In this document: positions 1 through 13,053 of the stretch, piece after piece | Numbering within the stretch: position 1 is the first letter of the stretch | Layout: each line of letters begins with the position of its first letter | NCBI RefSeq assembly: GCF_028453695.1 | Contig: NC_135780.1 | Location: forward strand, 2,046,001 to 2,110,000 | Source: Augochlora pura | Lineage: Eukaryota; Arthropoda; Insecta; Hymenoptera; Halictidae | DNA: 64,000 nt | Direction of reading: 5' to 3' | The notes under the pieces: model-generated | What the model was told of the DNA's origin: nothing | The model's input: only the letters and a program-made list of their open reading frames with translations | Database searches by the model: none | Translations under genes and position numbers: made by a program

Positions 1-539
1 GACGGAAGGAGTACATAAATAGAGACGTCAAACCATAATCCAGGGCCACGTCTAGTCGCCGGGACGTTCTCATCGCGCGGCGTTTCTTCTTGTGTCGGGA
101 GGAACGAGTACAGCCGTGCTGCTCCGAAGTTGTTCCGAACTTTCGGAGTTCGGAATTGCTGGCTCGACGCTGACGAGTCTATCGAGGTCGGCTGATCCGA
201 CATCACGCGCTTCACGAGCAAGTTCCGCAGGCTCCGTGACACTTTTTCGGACCTCCTTACCACCTGGGGACCCTGCACAGTCCTCTCTCTAGACACCGAC
301 AATTGGATTCGACAGCTGGCCCGAGACTGAGAAACGCCGCACCCCGCTGATCCCATCGTGGTTCGCAGACACCTTTGCCCCAAGGATCGAATCTAACCAC
401 TATTTTTCTTATTCATTCTTCTCTTATTCCCTTGCCCTACGATTTCTTTCCCCAGCTAACACGATTAGCCCTCCTTCGCCCTTAATCCTCACAGTCCCGA
501 AGAGCGATTGGATGTTCACGCAAAGTCTCACGATCGGGT
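1..539. other. Unassigned CpG-rich sequence
   Basis: No gene, RNA or repeat is recognised here. Short open frames exist, but they have no similarity I know of and no supporting splice structure. A small inverted repeat near 137-155 (CCGAACT, five-base spacer, AGTTCGG) is the only local structure seen. Confidence 0.4.
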
Positions 540-784
540 TTAACACGTTGACTGCCGACAATCGACCACTAAAATACTCACACAGTTAAAACAATTTAAT
601 TAATTAAAGCGAAGCAAGAAAGTTAATATTTATCATAAGAGGTGGTATTAAAACGTTCTAGTCAAATTCAATTTATTCAAATATATTACAATAAAAATGA
701 ATTTTCAAGATTGGTCAAAAATTAGTGTCACCCATATTGATTGACGAACGACCCAATTGAGTGACGCGGCACTCAACGTGTTAA
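540..784. mobile_element. piggyBac-like MITE (TTAA-CACGTTG family)
   Basis: A 245-bp block is bounded by TTAA at 540-543 and 781-784. The left end continues CACGTTGACTGCCG; the right end, read on the other strand, continues CACGTTGAGTGCCGCG, so the terminal inverted repeat is about 14-16 bp with one or two mismatches. There is no coding capacity. TTAA target duplication is the hallmark of the piggyBac superfamily; membership of that superfamily is inferred from the TTAA alone, since no transposase is present. Confidence 0.7.
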
Positions 785-3580
785 ATGGATTTTGAACGAT
801 AGTTTTGTTGTTATCATTAGACTGAGGATTTTATGCATTTATTACGGCATCCACTGCATGGAATTTCAAAAAATTAAAAAAAATTAAGAATACCAATACA
901 TCATTGTCTAAATATTAAAATCATTAACGAAAGAAATGAAATTCTTTGCAGATCCTGTATCTTATAAGCGATGCAGAAAACTTATATTTTGTATAAAGAT
1001 CCGCAATCTTACTATCATCCTGCCGTACTTCTTATCATATAACAAACGCAGTAGAGCGATGATTAATTGTTTGAAGAAAATGATTAAGAACTGAGAAAAT
1101 GATTGTTTCCAGTACATCTTCATTTTTACTTTTATCTCTAGATTTGATAACAGAAGCATGAAATTTTATTTCAATTCAAAGAAAATGAATAATATTCGTA
1201 TTTAATGCTTCCGATTTGACGAGACAGCAACGTCAAGCGTTTTGAACTTATCGAGTTTGACAAGCTATCTAATTTCACGAGTAAAGCTGGCTCGCGGTTT
1301 CGAGTTCTGGCTTAGCGGGCGTTTCGACCGAGATCCTGGATCCGACGACGTCACGTAGGACGTCGCCGTTGGCGAGATACATCATCGCGACCTGACGAAA
1401 CAACGTCGCCCGGGTTTGACGCGTCCCCGATGAGCCCCGGCTGGCTCACAGAGAGCTAGAGAGGATCACAAAGGTTTCCGCGAGCGGTTTCTCGTTCATC
1501 TTCGACGATGCTTCATAAATATTCGCGAGCGCGACGGTGGATATTGCGCGCGACGTATCCATTACCGGGAGCTCGGCCGACTTGGACAAATGAACCCGCG
1601 GAATTGCAACAACCTCGTACGCAACCCGCCCCCGTCGGATAGAACAGTTTTCCGTGCCCCCGGCCCCGGCGGTACCTACCTTTTCGAGATTCAGTCGAGA
1701 TTTCGAAAGCGTGAATATTTTAAAACCGCCAGCCTCTGCTGACTCGCAACTGTTGCGTGATTTTTTTGCTTCTGCTCTCCTTTCCCGGTTCCTATCTCCC
1801 TCCCGCTTTTTTTTTTCCCTCTACGCCCCCTCCGCGTATCTGTCTCTCCTTCCCGCGGAAATCTGCGGCGGGATCTGATGGCCTTTGGACGAATGGGGGC
1901 CACGTGACCCTGCCCGGCCGTGCGCCGTTGTTGATCCCGACCCGAAAAATCCTCGGAACGTACGGAAAAGAGTCGCGAAACGTGACTTTCGAATGAAAAT
2001 ACACCCGCGCGCTTCCAAACGCGACCGCTTCCGTTTCGATTTATTTTTTGTCGCATTTATCTGTACGATGTAAGTGCGTTTTGCGGATGCTGTGCACTTG
2101 TGGCAACAACGACGACTGTATGCAAGTGATAGCTGCATGCAAAAATTAGATCGCGAGTTCAATAAATTCGAGGAAACAAATTTGAAAAATTGTCAAAAAT
2201 AAGGAACGGTCACTGAACTGTCCTTTAAAGTAAATTTAAAAAGATAGAACACTTGAAGCAGTCAGAAGCTGCTGGCATCGAAATTGAAAAATAATTCGTA
2301 GAGCAAAGAGTTCAGAATATCTCGGTCGACATCTTTATAAATCCTACGCGGGTGAAGTGCAACGAACACATCGAAATGTTTGAATTCACGTGTTCCGCGG
2401 CGAAGGTGCGAGGAAGGTTAGGAAATTATTTTGCAATTTATGCAAGTGGTTAAATGAATTACCGCTTCGGTTCTCGACGGTCGAGCCCGGAGTAGGATAC
2501 ACTTTTATTTTCCATGAAGGGCCGCGGTATGGTAATTAGCGATACGAAACCAACCGGTGGCTTACATTTTCCGGTAAAAGGAAGAAGATGGCCGCAGTTT
2601 TGTTATTCGCCGGCGCAGCATAATTGTTAGGACACAATTAAATTGAGATTGCTCGTCGCGGAGAAGGGAACGAACGCTTTCATTTGCTAATTATCAGCGT
2701 CCGCGATGAACTCTCTCCCCGGCAACAATGGAGCGAACGTTTCCAAGGCTTCGCTTCCGGTTTTCAGTTTGGTAGGCGGAATCCTTACGTATCCGACGTT
2801 CGGTGATTCAGCCACGTAAACAGGAATTTTAAGCAGCGCGCGTTCGTATTCTTGGCTGGGAATTACTTCCGGAAATATTTGCCCTAAATGCTATTTGCTT
2901 CGCGATCATTTCACCTGTCTGTCAACTTATCAGTGATCAGTAAAAGTATACTATTATATATATTAGTATTAAATTATTACTATCTGATAAAAGGCACAAA
3001 ATGGCAGACCAGAATATAGAACAAATAATCGTAACACATTGCAATACAAATTACGGTAAATAGCAACAAGTGCAGCAGTAATTAGTAATAAATAGCACAG
3101 ATAATAAGACAGTTTCTCTATAGTTTCCATATCTTTTGCATATATGTATGTGTATATATTTCATATTCCTGAATATATCCTGCATTAATATTGCATACAT
3201 TTTGCATACATCGACATACAAATTTTGCATAAATATCCACAGTATACTGATTACAAAACGATTGGACCAGGTATCTCGCGACACGCTGCAGCTTCGAATT
3301 GTGGCATTATAGTCCTAATTCCCCTGCATCATTTATTAAATATGATGCTCCGTAATTTTTATCATTTCTGATTATACGTGCATTTCATCTGTACGATATA
3401 AAAACGCCTAGCAGTCCGTGAATAAATCATAACAACTATTCATCTACTATTCTGAGAAGATCGATAAACTTTGACCGGGAACTGATCTTCGATCCACTGT
3501 AACTCCGCGAAGAAAAACCGCAGATTAGTTCCTTCGGTACCGTTGTAAAAGATCACACCACCGATTTTCGCAGGCCCGAA
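785..3580. other. Intergenic or intronic sequence, no gene seen
   Basis: An AT-rich stretch (to about 1200) is followed by CpG-rich DNA (about 1250-2160) and mixed sequence. Several overlapping open frames between 1650 and 2160 lie on both strands in the CpG-rich part and look like chance frames. No splice-supported gene, tRNA or repeat was recognised. Confidence 0.4.
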
Positions 3581-4125
3581 TCAACCCTCTGCGGCGCCTT
3601 TAAAATTGTTGTAGCACGTTCTAAAATTATTTTTAATAGATATCGACAAAGCTTAGATTTAAAAATTGTTTAAGGTGTAACTCTGGTGTGACTCTGCGGC
3701 GCCTTTAAAATTGTTGCAGCACGTTCTAAAATTATTTTTAACAGATATCGACAAAGCTTGGATTTAAAAATTGTTTAAGCTGTAACTCTGGTGTGACTCT
3801 GCGGCGCCTTTAAAATTGTTGTAGCACGTTCTAAAATTATTTTTAATAAATATCGACAAAGCTTAGATTTAAAAATTGTTTAAGGTGTAACTCTGGTGTG
3901 ACTCTGCGGCGCCTTTAAAATTGTTGTAGCACGTTCTAAAATTATTTTTAATAGATATCGACAAAGCTTGGATTTAAAAATTGTTAAAGGTGTAACTGCT
4001 GTACGAGCCGCAAGACTCAATTTCATATGCATAAAATAAATATTGTTATATAACATGGAAACGTTGGAAACCAAAAAAATTATTTTAGATTCGCAGTTGA
4101 AATGGCTTCGAGCGCAAAGGGTTAA
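3581..4125. mobile_element. TTAA-type MITE carrying internal tandem repeats
   Basis: The right end reads CGAGCGCAAAGGG followed by TTAA (4122-4125). Its complement, TTAACCCTTTGCGCTCG, matches the left end at 3581, TCAACCCTCTGCGGCG, with a few mismatches, so this looks like one element with a decayed left TTAA. Its interior is filled with four copies of a 105-bp unit (annotated separately). The part right of the array (about 3998-4121) resembles the elements ending at 21704 and 22748, including a shared block of the form TTTNGATTNNNANTTGAA just before the terminus. Confidence 0.6.
3586..3997. repeat. 105-bp tandem repeat, about 3.9 copies
   Basis: The landmark GCGGCGCCTTTAAAATTGTT recurs at 3591, 3696, 3801 and 3906, giving an exact 105-bp period. 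Copies differ by only a few substitutions (for example TTGTAGCA against TTGCAGCA in the second copy, and AATAGATA against AATAAATA in the third), so the amplification is recent or homogenised. The unit includes the left terminal sequence of the surrounding TTAA element. Confidence 0.95.
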
Positions 4126-6658
4126 ATCATCCTCAACACCGTATCGCAATTTATCAAAAACGGAGGACAGCTTCGAGTTTGACGAATATTTCAGAAACGT
4201 CCGAGAAACCGAATTGACGGCGCGGAGTTTGATCGCCATTTCCTGAGGAACTACGGTGACCGAGGAACTTCCTGAACAACGACGGTCTCACCTGACGTGA
4301 CAGGAACGACGACGACGACGACGAGGAGGAGGGGGCGTGTTCATTTGGGGGCGCCCGGTCCCGGCATTGGCCCGTGAAAGAGTAAACGCGCGAAAATTGA
4401 TCCGCGAAGATAGGACCGTGGGATTCATGGTGACGGCCGGAGATTTAGAGTGTCTGCTTCTAATTACGTTAAATTATAGATAAGCTATCGCCGGCTCCCA
4501 GCGTGTTAGCCGTGAACGCCGGCAGAAACAGGAATTTCCTGTAGGAGAGAGAGAGGGGGAGAACGAGGTGGGCGAAGGAGCAGAGGTTGAAGCCGAGAGC
4601 CAGAGAGCAGAGGGGGGGATGGAGGAAGAGTACGGTACAGGATCCACGGGAATAATCGTTCTAATTAAAGATGCAAGAAGATCGGCCCGGCGGAGCATTC
4701 TTTCCAATATGCCGGGAGGAATATCGATGAACCCCCCGGCCGCCTTGGTGTCGAACGGAAACGGCGGTATAATCGAGTCTTCGATCGACCGGCGTTAATA
4801 ACGATAGTAACGATAACAGCGGGCGAGGACCGATCCGGGATGGGCTGGCGGCCGCCTTAATATTCATAAGAAAGCGCAGTTGCAGCCCGAGAGGATCCCG
4901 GTAACGAACGCGAAAAGGAGTCGGCAGCTGGCAAAGAATGTATCCCGGGTCGGGTCGCGTCGTTTCGACGGCGAGTCCCTTTGCTGCCATCGACGGCGTA
5001 CATACAATCCACTCGTACCTCAAGGAATCCCATTGGATTCCATTCAGTACCGCCGTCGACCAGCTCTTCCGGACCCTGTTACCCACCGATATTGACAGTG
5101 TAATAAATACAGGGTTGCGCCAAACGGACACGCTGCTCATACAACTCCTCGCCGCGTTCCTGAAATTATAAAGACGCGTATGCCACACGAAATTGCACGG
5201 TTCTACCGTAATCAGCTTCCAGGTTTATATTTTAGGAGTACGTGTGTACAGAGTACTCTCGGACTACTAATTAAGAGGTACCCATTTCCCGAGTCAATCG
5301 CCAGGGACAGATATTAAACCTCTACTCTCGCGCCTTCTATGACAAGCTCTCGTACACTGCTGCGCAGTAGTATGTCCAAGTATGTATATCGAATTAATTT
5401 TCCTTTTCGTTCTTCTTGTCACAAGAAGATTTGTCGTTCGACAATATCGCTTCTTCGAAAGAAAACAATGCGTGACATTTCAATTCAATACAATAGAGTC
5501 CATACACGAGGATGATAATTTTCTTCGTAATAAGAACGTGACAAGAACGTGTAGTCGTTAAAAGAAGACTGCAGCTGCGTGTAATAAGACACATATGGTA
5601 GTATATAAATTACAAATGTTTTCCTTGGAGAACCAGATCGTACATCATAGTCGTTGTACGCACAGTCATACGTACAAAAGAGGAGAAAAATGTGCGCTAA
5701 CCTTTTACAGAATTCTAAGCATTTCATTCCATTGTCCAGGGAACAGTTTCAATGAACGTGTCTCAACGAACTTACGTTTTATCAGATTTTACACGTGGTA
5801 CATCCTTTTTATCCATATATCTCGCATTTCATATGTTTATGTACGTTTCCATATCTTTTATGTATCTTATATTTTACATACTATAAACTACATATAACTA
5901 AAATTCTGGATAACCTTTCCCTCTTCGAAATAGCAAAGTTGTTATTTTTGACGCGAACGCCCGTGTACTCGAAACAGGTGTTTCAAACATTTCTACGAAA
6001 CCAATCAAAAAAATACCAATCTAAATAAACAGAATTTGTAATCAGTAAAAGATCGTAGTCACATCAATTTTGATTCTATGAAACCGTAGAATTCTTTTTG
6101 CAAAAAAATATTGGGAGAGTCACGTCGAATAATATTTAGTTTGAATAGTTGTGATCCTTTTTTGTCCCCCTTTTTAGTTGCCATATACACGCGAAACAAA
6201 GTGCGCCGCGCGGGAAAATCGACGAAGTGATCGCGATACCGTCAACCTTCCATTCGCGCGTTCCAGGAGACACCCGACACCGCGGAGCTTCTGTTGCGCC
6301 GACATTCGATATTAATAATGTATTTCATATCGGGCGAACGGAATCAATCGGATCGGGTGGACCGCGATAGAATGCGAGGTACCGCGGCGAACAAAGCGTG
6401 CCATCGATCCTCCGATGGAATTGCGTGACCCTGATGCATCGTTCCGCGGCCTTGCAACAGTAATGACGACGCTCCTCCGCGGGCAGATCAATTAGAAAAT
6501 TAAGGGGGGCGAACGATGAAGCGCCCGGCGCACCGCAAATAAATAATACACCGCGCTACGCGATTCCATACATTTTGATTGCACGCTATTGTTCGCCGAG
6601 CTACATCGACGATCCGATACGTTGCTATTACATGCCCTACTAAAAAACACGTATAGCG
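4126..6658. other. Intergenic or intronic sequence, no gene seen
   Basis: CpG-rich DNA (4250-5200) includes a GAC/GAG-rich simple stretch near 4306-4331 and a purine-rich run near 4545-4640. This is followed by AT-rich DNA. Open frames on both strands (longest about 175 codons, complement of 4661-5188) overlap each other and have no recognised similarity. Confidence 0.4.
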
Positions 6659-7210
6659 TGGAAAAATTTTTGATAAAAATGGACCACGCTACAGACTGTC
6701 GATAACTTTGCGAAAAGTGGTCGCGGAATGATGATTCTTTTTTAATTAAAACTTGAAACTTCTTCTTCGAGGCGTTATTTTTCGATTTTAAATTTCAGGT
6801 GTACTCGCCACTGTGATCCTTTAAATGCGTAGCCATGTTTGCCATACTAGGAACCGTCAAGTTTGACAAAATTCACGGACTTCGTAAAATTTTTTGGTGA
6901 GACGTCATTTGCAGTAAAACGAAGCTCGGACTTTTCCTTTCAAAAAAAGAAACGCGGCCGCGTTTTCTCGCAAAGTTACAGCACTTTAAAATGTCCGTCG
7001 CATTTTTGTCATGTCCTACCGGTACGGCCACATTTAAATGGTTTCAGTGGCGAGAGAATACGTGAAACTTAAAATCCAGGAAAAGTATCTTAAAGTAGAC
7101 GTTTTAAGCTTCAATTGAAAAAAAGAATCATCTCCTTGCGACAATTTTTCACAGAGTTATCGTCAGTCGAAGTTGACCAATTTTTATCAAAAAATTTGTT
7201 TTTAACCATG
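6659..7210. repeat. Long inverted repeat (foldback element)
   Basis: The left arm (about 6659-6848) and the reverse complement of the right arm (about 7012-7210) run in parallel for nearly 190 bp. Matched blocks include TTTTTGATAAAAAT, CGATAACT, GATGATTCTTTTTT, CGCCACTG and TTTAAATG, in the same order. Identity is roughly 70-75% by eye, and the spacer is about 160 bp. There is no coding capacity. It could be a foldback or MITE-like transposon, or a transcribed hairpin; the ends lack an obvious target duplication. Confidence 0.75.
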
Positions 7211-9578
7211 TATAGTAATGAAATCTACATTAATACATCATTCCTTTGATGTTCTCGCCGTTCCGTGATTTCCCATTTTTGTCATAAATTCGTGAACACG
7301 GCGCTCTGATTATCGTTTAAATTAAACAAATATGTTACAAGTTGGATACGATGTAACTACAATTTCGTAATTTACATAATAATAGACAAATATGATTACG
7401 TGCTGTTATTTAAAGCCGTGTACTCTGCGCGGCATAATTTCGGTGGGAGAATAGAAATTTGCTTTGCCGAACTGTTTCAATATTTCCGCGGCAGAGATAC
7501 GTTGCGTTTCATAAATTGTTATAGCAATGGATATAACGAAACAAATGCTGGTAGCTGATGTATTGAGTGAAAAATGAGCTTATCTTCGCGTATTTTATGA
7601 TCGAGATACGTTTCGTCATTTAAGCTCCGTTTATTGCTGCGATATATTTCTTGCTGCATCGACATTTCAATTAACCAGTTAGCTGGTCCCGACAAGTATA
7701 ATGGTCACGACGAAATAGCAGCACCATACAATGGAAATCAAAATATATTAGATATATATATTACTAAAATATATGTAAAATATACTACTGAAATATATTT
7801 AAAATATATTCTAAAATAATGAAGAAATATAAAATATAATTATTATGAAAAAAGTTGTATGTAGCTGTTTTATATTAATTTATAGAAATGGCAATTAGAC
7901 ATTTATATTGATTTTTGTGTTATCGTAATGTTTGCCGCAAGTAATAACAGATATATTGAATAGATAATTAATCAATGAATAAAATGAAATACAAGTTCTT
8001 CCATGTATCGGATCATTAAAAATAACGTTTGTTCCTCGATAAATGTTGCGTGGAACTGAAAACTGCCGGAAGACTGCCGGTCGATTCTCGGTCTTCATTA
8101 AAAACCGTTGTTATTATGTTGCTCGTGCGTTTAAAAGCCCGTGTGCCGCGCGCGCGGCGAAATAAAATCGGTTCCGCGCGCTTGGGGAAAAGGTCGGTCG
8201 CCGGTCGAGTTGATTGCGATTTAGGAAAGCGTAAAATCCATCGGGAGGGACGTTTAAAGTCTGTTTTTCGGTGGCGTGGTCGGCGGAGCCCCGGGTCCGG
8301 GACCGTGACACGTGAAATATTAATAATAAGATTTCTATCGGAAACTGCGCCGCTAATGGAAGTTCCACGAGCCATGAAATGGGTTCGAGTATCGTCCGCG
8401 GCAAACAGAGGAGGGATCCGGACGCCCGATGGAAAGATATTTTAGAACAACATGCAGCACCGGGAGCTATCGAATGCATTCCCGGAGGAAAATTAATTTC
8501 CAATACGATGGAGACCCTGGAGCGCATAGCCGAAAGCGCGCAATATTGCCGGAGCGAACGCTCGAGCCACTTTCCGCTCCGCTCCGCTCCGCTCTGCCCG
8601 GCTCCGCTTCGTTTCGCTTCGGCCATCCGGACGCACGAACCTCTAAAGTCCCGATACCTGATCTTCCCCACCCTGGTCCCGAAATTTGCCGGCCAGAGAC
8701 ATTAACAGGGTCGACGAGGGGGGCTTCCTACTCTGCAGAAACGCGACGGGCGGCTCCCGTCGAACTTTCCTCTCGCTTCATTAATAATCCGAAAGCTGTC
8801 CAGCGGTCGCGAGACGGACAGGGAACCCGGTTTTGGGTCAAGAAGAACGAATTAAATTGAAGGACGCGCCGGCTGGCTAAATTTAGGCCCGGGGAACAGA
8901 TCGTGCAGGCACAGGCTCGCAACTTCCGCTTACACGAAGCCTGGATTCCTTTCGATCCGGACGAGTGTACGAAAAGAAGTGGGTGCTAGAAAATTGTGGT
9001 AGTATTCTGCTAAAAATGAGAGACGTCGACTACTATGTCAGATTTTCCTTTAATCTATATAGGCCAAAATGTTCACGAATTCACCGAACTGTATATTATT
9101 TTAACAATAAATTTGGTCAGCAAACAAAAAATACTAAATAATAACCCTTCGTGTTTCTCGCGATAAGGACAATTTCATTAACGCTACTACGATGCTACCC
9201 CACTAAGATAAAGTCGTTATCGCTAGTTCAGAAATAGTTTAATAACATTCTTTATAAAAAGGCGATAGAGAAGCTCGTGTCAGAACATCATATCAAATAA
9301 CGTTTTATCATTGATTAATCTTTGAACAACTATTATTATATAATATACTGTAAAGCTTCTTTTATCTGCAGATGTATTTTTCTAATATCCTGATACAAAA
9401 ACATTCTATTATCTAAAAAATTCATTCAAGTCCTCCACTAAGTGATAATATAGTGCAATAATACGATGATTACATAAGAGAGCATATGAATACGAGAATA
9501 TTGTAAAAATAAATATTCTGACAAAGGAGTCTCTTACAAATTCTAGAAAATTACCGATCGAAAGAGCTGATACTTTAT
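7211..9578. other. Intergenic or intronic sequence, no gene seen
   Basis: This is AT-rich to about 8000, then CpG-rich from 8000 to 8950. The CpG-rich part holds overlapping long frames on both strands (complement of 8114-8671; plus-strand 8029-8445, 8379-8705, 8429-8860), a typical low-stop artefact of GC-rich DNA. A GCTCC-type simple stretch lies at about 8573-8605. Confidence 0.4.
7921..7985. repeat. Dispersed repeat, copy 1 (partner near 57201)
   Basis: The segment containing AATGTTTGCCG followed by AAGTAATAA recurs near 57201-57268 with about 80% identity over its first ~40 bases, then diverges. No terminal repeats or target duplications are visible, so the class is unknown. Confidence 0.5.
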
Positions 9579-9798
9579 TTAACACTAGATTTACGGAATC
9601 CGTCAAAATGACGGGTCACTGATTTGTTAAAGTACTATTATTCAGATTTTAAAGATACATTTATTGCTTATTTATCGATTATATTTACTATAATTATTTA
9701 TATTTATTTATCGATTACATTAACAGTTAGAATAAATCGTTACTTTCATAAACAAATATAAAACGGCTGCTTTTATTACTCCGTGAACCTAGTGTTAA
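9579..9798. mobile_element. piggyBac-like MITE (TTAA-CACTAG family)
   Basis: A 220-bp element has TTAA at 9579-9582 and 9795-9798. The left end reads CACTAGATTTACGGA and the complement of the right end CACTAGGTTCACGGA, a 15-bp terminal repeat with two mismatches. Just inside the left end is a short hairpin, CCGTC-AAAAT-GACGG. There is no coding capacity. Confidence 0.8.
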
Positions 9799-12532
9799 GA
9801 ACGTAATTATCACCGTATCGATGAATCAATTCAGTGGTTTGTTACAATTTTCTATCACAGAAATTTCAATTTTCCGTATAAACATTTAACAAAATTCTCT
9901 CTGCCCCACAAATAACTATCTCTCTTACTTATTCTAGTAAATTAATATACTTTAAGAATAAAGTTTGCAACAGGGAGCGGACGAGGGTGCACAAGGAATG
10001 AAAATCAACACGTTCTACTAGAGAAATAGTTTAGGACGAAGTTACCTCGGTAAGGTAAAAATGCTCGAATGTTTCGTCCCGGTGCCGTTCGACTCTCGCG
10101 AAAAATCCTCCCTCCGGTAAGTTTAATTGCGCGAGAGCAGCGAGCCACGAAGCCGTGGAAGCCGGCGGCTGTTTATTTACAGTGAAAATCGACCGAAAAG
10201 CTCGGTTCAACAATCGCCGGGGCGACGGACCGTCGGGTTCGCGGGTCCCCGGGTTTCTTTCGATTTGATTTACGCCCGCGCGATCCGCCTGTTCCGAGTT
10301 TGGGGGGGAGTCCCGCGGGGACACAGCCACGCGTAACCAGCCTCCCGGCAACACCCTGCTCTCGCCATTCAAATTCGAAAGTTAATCCCGAACAACGTAA
10401 CAGAACGATCTAGCTCGACGGAACACCGTCGTCCTGGTAAGATTACTTGCGCCGTTGTTACCCGATATACAAAAGCTCCCCGTCGGCGGCGTCGTCGTCG
10501 TCTGGCTGCGCGCCGAAGTTTGCATTACTCTCCCGGATCGCGAAAGTAAGTAACCACGGTTCAACAGATTCGGCGAGCGGCGGGCGTCAGCGATTCTCGC
10601 GGCCCTCGGTGATTCTCGCGGCACACGTTACAACCGTTGCAGCGAATTATTTTTCTGCCGGCGCATAAAAATCCGTGGCGGAATCGGCACAGTGCTCCGC
10701 GGAATTTAATACCGCCGCGGCTATTATTCCACGAAAGCCGGTCATTCGATCGCCGTGAAAATGGTTCGCCGCGGCCTCCCGGTTCCCTCCCGGTTCCGCA
10801 TCGAACGCGAAGTCTTGCCTTGTTCCAATTGAATTATTAGCGCAACGGGTCCCCGCCGGTGCGTGTTTACCGCAGGAGAATTTAAAGAAGTTGCAGACCT
10901 TTTATTCCTATTCCCTGCTTTTGATACGCGTCGAAGAAAAACTGCGTCGCATATTCCGCGTTCCCGACCTAATTTATCGTACCAACACGACCACATTTCT
11001 CTTCTCTCCCCCAAGGATGCGCAGTCGTCGTCGTCGTTTCGAAATTATTCAGACCGCGAATATTTTGGCAAAATTGCGGTTCTGAAATTACGTCCACACA
11101 TTTTTATCATAACTGATGTGATCCAATCGTTCACAAAAATTTGTTTACTAAATTACACTATATACATTATACCGTATCGTATATAACATTCGACGATGCA
11201 ACGTAACCGTACAATTCCTCGCGTCGCGGTAAACCGGCAAAAAAATTTGCCGACTATTCCACGAAGGAATTGATTGGAAATGCTCTAAGTCAATAAAGAA
11301 AAAAAAAAAAAAGAAATTTGATCGAATTTGAAAAAGCTGTTCCATTTAAAAAAAAAAAGTTATCGTTTTAAAAGGTGTTGGCACGGTTCTGCGAGCCGGT
11401 GCGTTCAATGCTCGCCAAACAGGAAAAAATTGATTATATTTGTCGACGCAGCGAAGATTAAATGGAATATAGATAGCAGACTGCGAGCCTAAAGACAGAA
11501 AGGATTCTCTGGTGCAGAAATGGAGCCGAATCGATTGGAGATTATCCTAGTAGAGCGTCAACAGCCGATCCACTGGAGTGTCCTCGGGTTAATCGAGTCT
11601 CGGGCGACGAGTCGATAAAAATATCGGCGTATTGAATCGCAAGCCACTGCTTACGACCGCTAATTAAACAGCTGACGGGAAAGGTGTCCAGCAGGTGGTC
11701 TTCTTAACGATCGATCCGATCGACTTGCGACACCGTATCTGGATCCCGAGTCATTCGGAAATTAGACCCCGTGTATACATACTACTATAATACGGTCGGC
11801 GTTTGCTTATCTCTTTAGAAGCGCGTCGTCATTTCAGCTGTAATCTTTTCCGGATCGAGCCGTGCCTCCACCCGGCTCTCCCCCAGGTGCTCTCGTCTCT
11901 GATTGGTAATCGGATTTCTAGGTTCGCCCGACGAAAACCTAGGAAAAATCTGTTTCCCTCGGTCCCGAGTCGGCGAAATAATATCGCTCGCGTTCCGCGC
12001 GTTCGTGAATCGAGCCACTCAAGCCTTTTCTTTGTAGAGAAACTCGTAGACCGGATTGATTAGAGGTTCTTCTAGTAACACTGAAATCGTATCACCGGTA
12101 ATTCAAACCTTTGCGCCTCGAGCCGCTGTTTCGAGGAACGCTGACGATCCGCGTCGTGACTTTGAAGAACATATTCTTTATGCGATCGCGAAATAATTGC
12201 TCCGTTCCAAGAATTTACGGCGCAACCGGCATCCGTTTCTTGATTAAATTTGCATATCTCTCGCGGATCGCGCGATCTTTCTTTGCGAGCAATGCTAATC
12301 ATTCGAAGCTTCTCTTCTTCGACACTGGCGAAGTCGTGTCAAATTCTCCATTTATCTACGAATTATTATCTTATTCCGTTTCCGCTTCGAATCGAAGTTT
12401 CATTATTAGAAGTAAATTACGAGAATTTCCGAACTGTTTTTCCTACACTTTTAGAATTTTAATGGGACGTTTTGCGAGTGTTACGAACCTATGATGGTCG
12501 CGTATAAGTTCTATATCATTTTTGTATTACAC

Positions 12533-12620
12533 ATTATCTTGTTATAATATATTATCTTTGCATAATATATTATCTTTGTATAATACATTATCTAGTTACA
12601 ATGTATTATCTTAGTACAAT
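12533..12620. repeat. 18-bp minisatellite, 5 copies
   Basis: Units beginning ATTATCT start at 12533, 12551, 12569, 12587 and 12605, an 18-bp period with substitutions between units. The array is AT-rich with no coding potential. Confidence 0.85.
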
Positions 12621-13019
12621 CGTTCTACAATTTTTCATATTTCTGGTACGCTAATGCAAACAAATCATTTAATTCAATACAGACGTATATGTTTGTCGAA
12701 CTGTTCCGAGGCGCACCTGTGCCTCGATCGCGTCGCAAGGAAAATTGAAACACAATGATTTTATCGTCAATCATTTAATACAGGATCGCTCGAAGCAGAG
12801 CATTTGTACTCTGCAGTCGTCGTCCAACGAATTGTTTCTGTGCTTCCCTCCTACGACGGAAGAAAAAAGACTCGAGCCGAGAAAATTTAATCCTGGACAC
12901 ATACTCGTTTAATCTTCTGCCACATTCGTTTCACTATGAAACGAAGCATTTCATAATTCCGACTATTAAAAGTTGGACACTGAGGAATTGATTAGCACGA
13001 GCTCGCAGAAAATGAACTC

Positions 13020-13053
13020 TCTCTCCCTCTCTCTCTCTCTCTCTTTCTCTCTC
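13020..13053. repeat. (CT)n microsatellite
   Basis: An imperfect CT repeat is interrupted by CCC and TTT. On the complementary strand it forms GAGA-type motifs. Confidence 0.9.

Noticed and set aside
3586..3997. A CRISPR-like array
   Set aside because: The 105-bp units are directly contiguous with no variable spacers; this is a tandem repeat in an insect genome.
3880..4239. 119-codon frame on the minus strand
   Set aside because: It lies across the 105-bp tandem array and the MITE end; not a gene.
8029..8860. Overlapping frames of 108-185 codons
   Set aside because: Overlapping frames of both strands in CpG-rich sequence with a GCTCC simple stretch; no similarity recognised.
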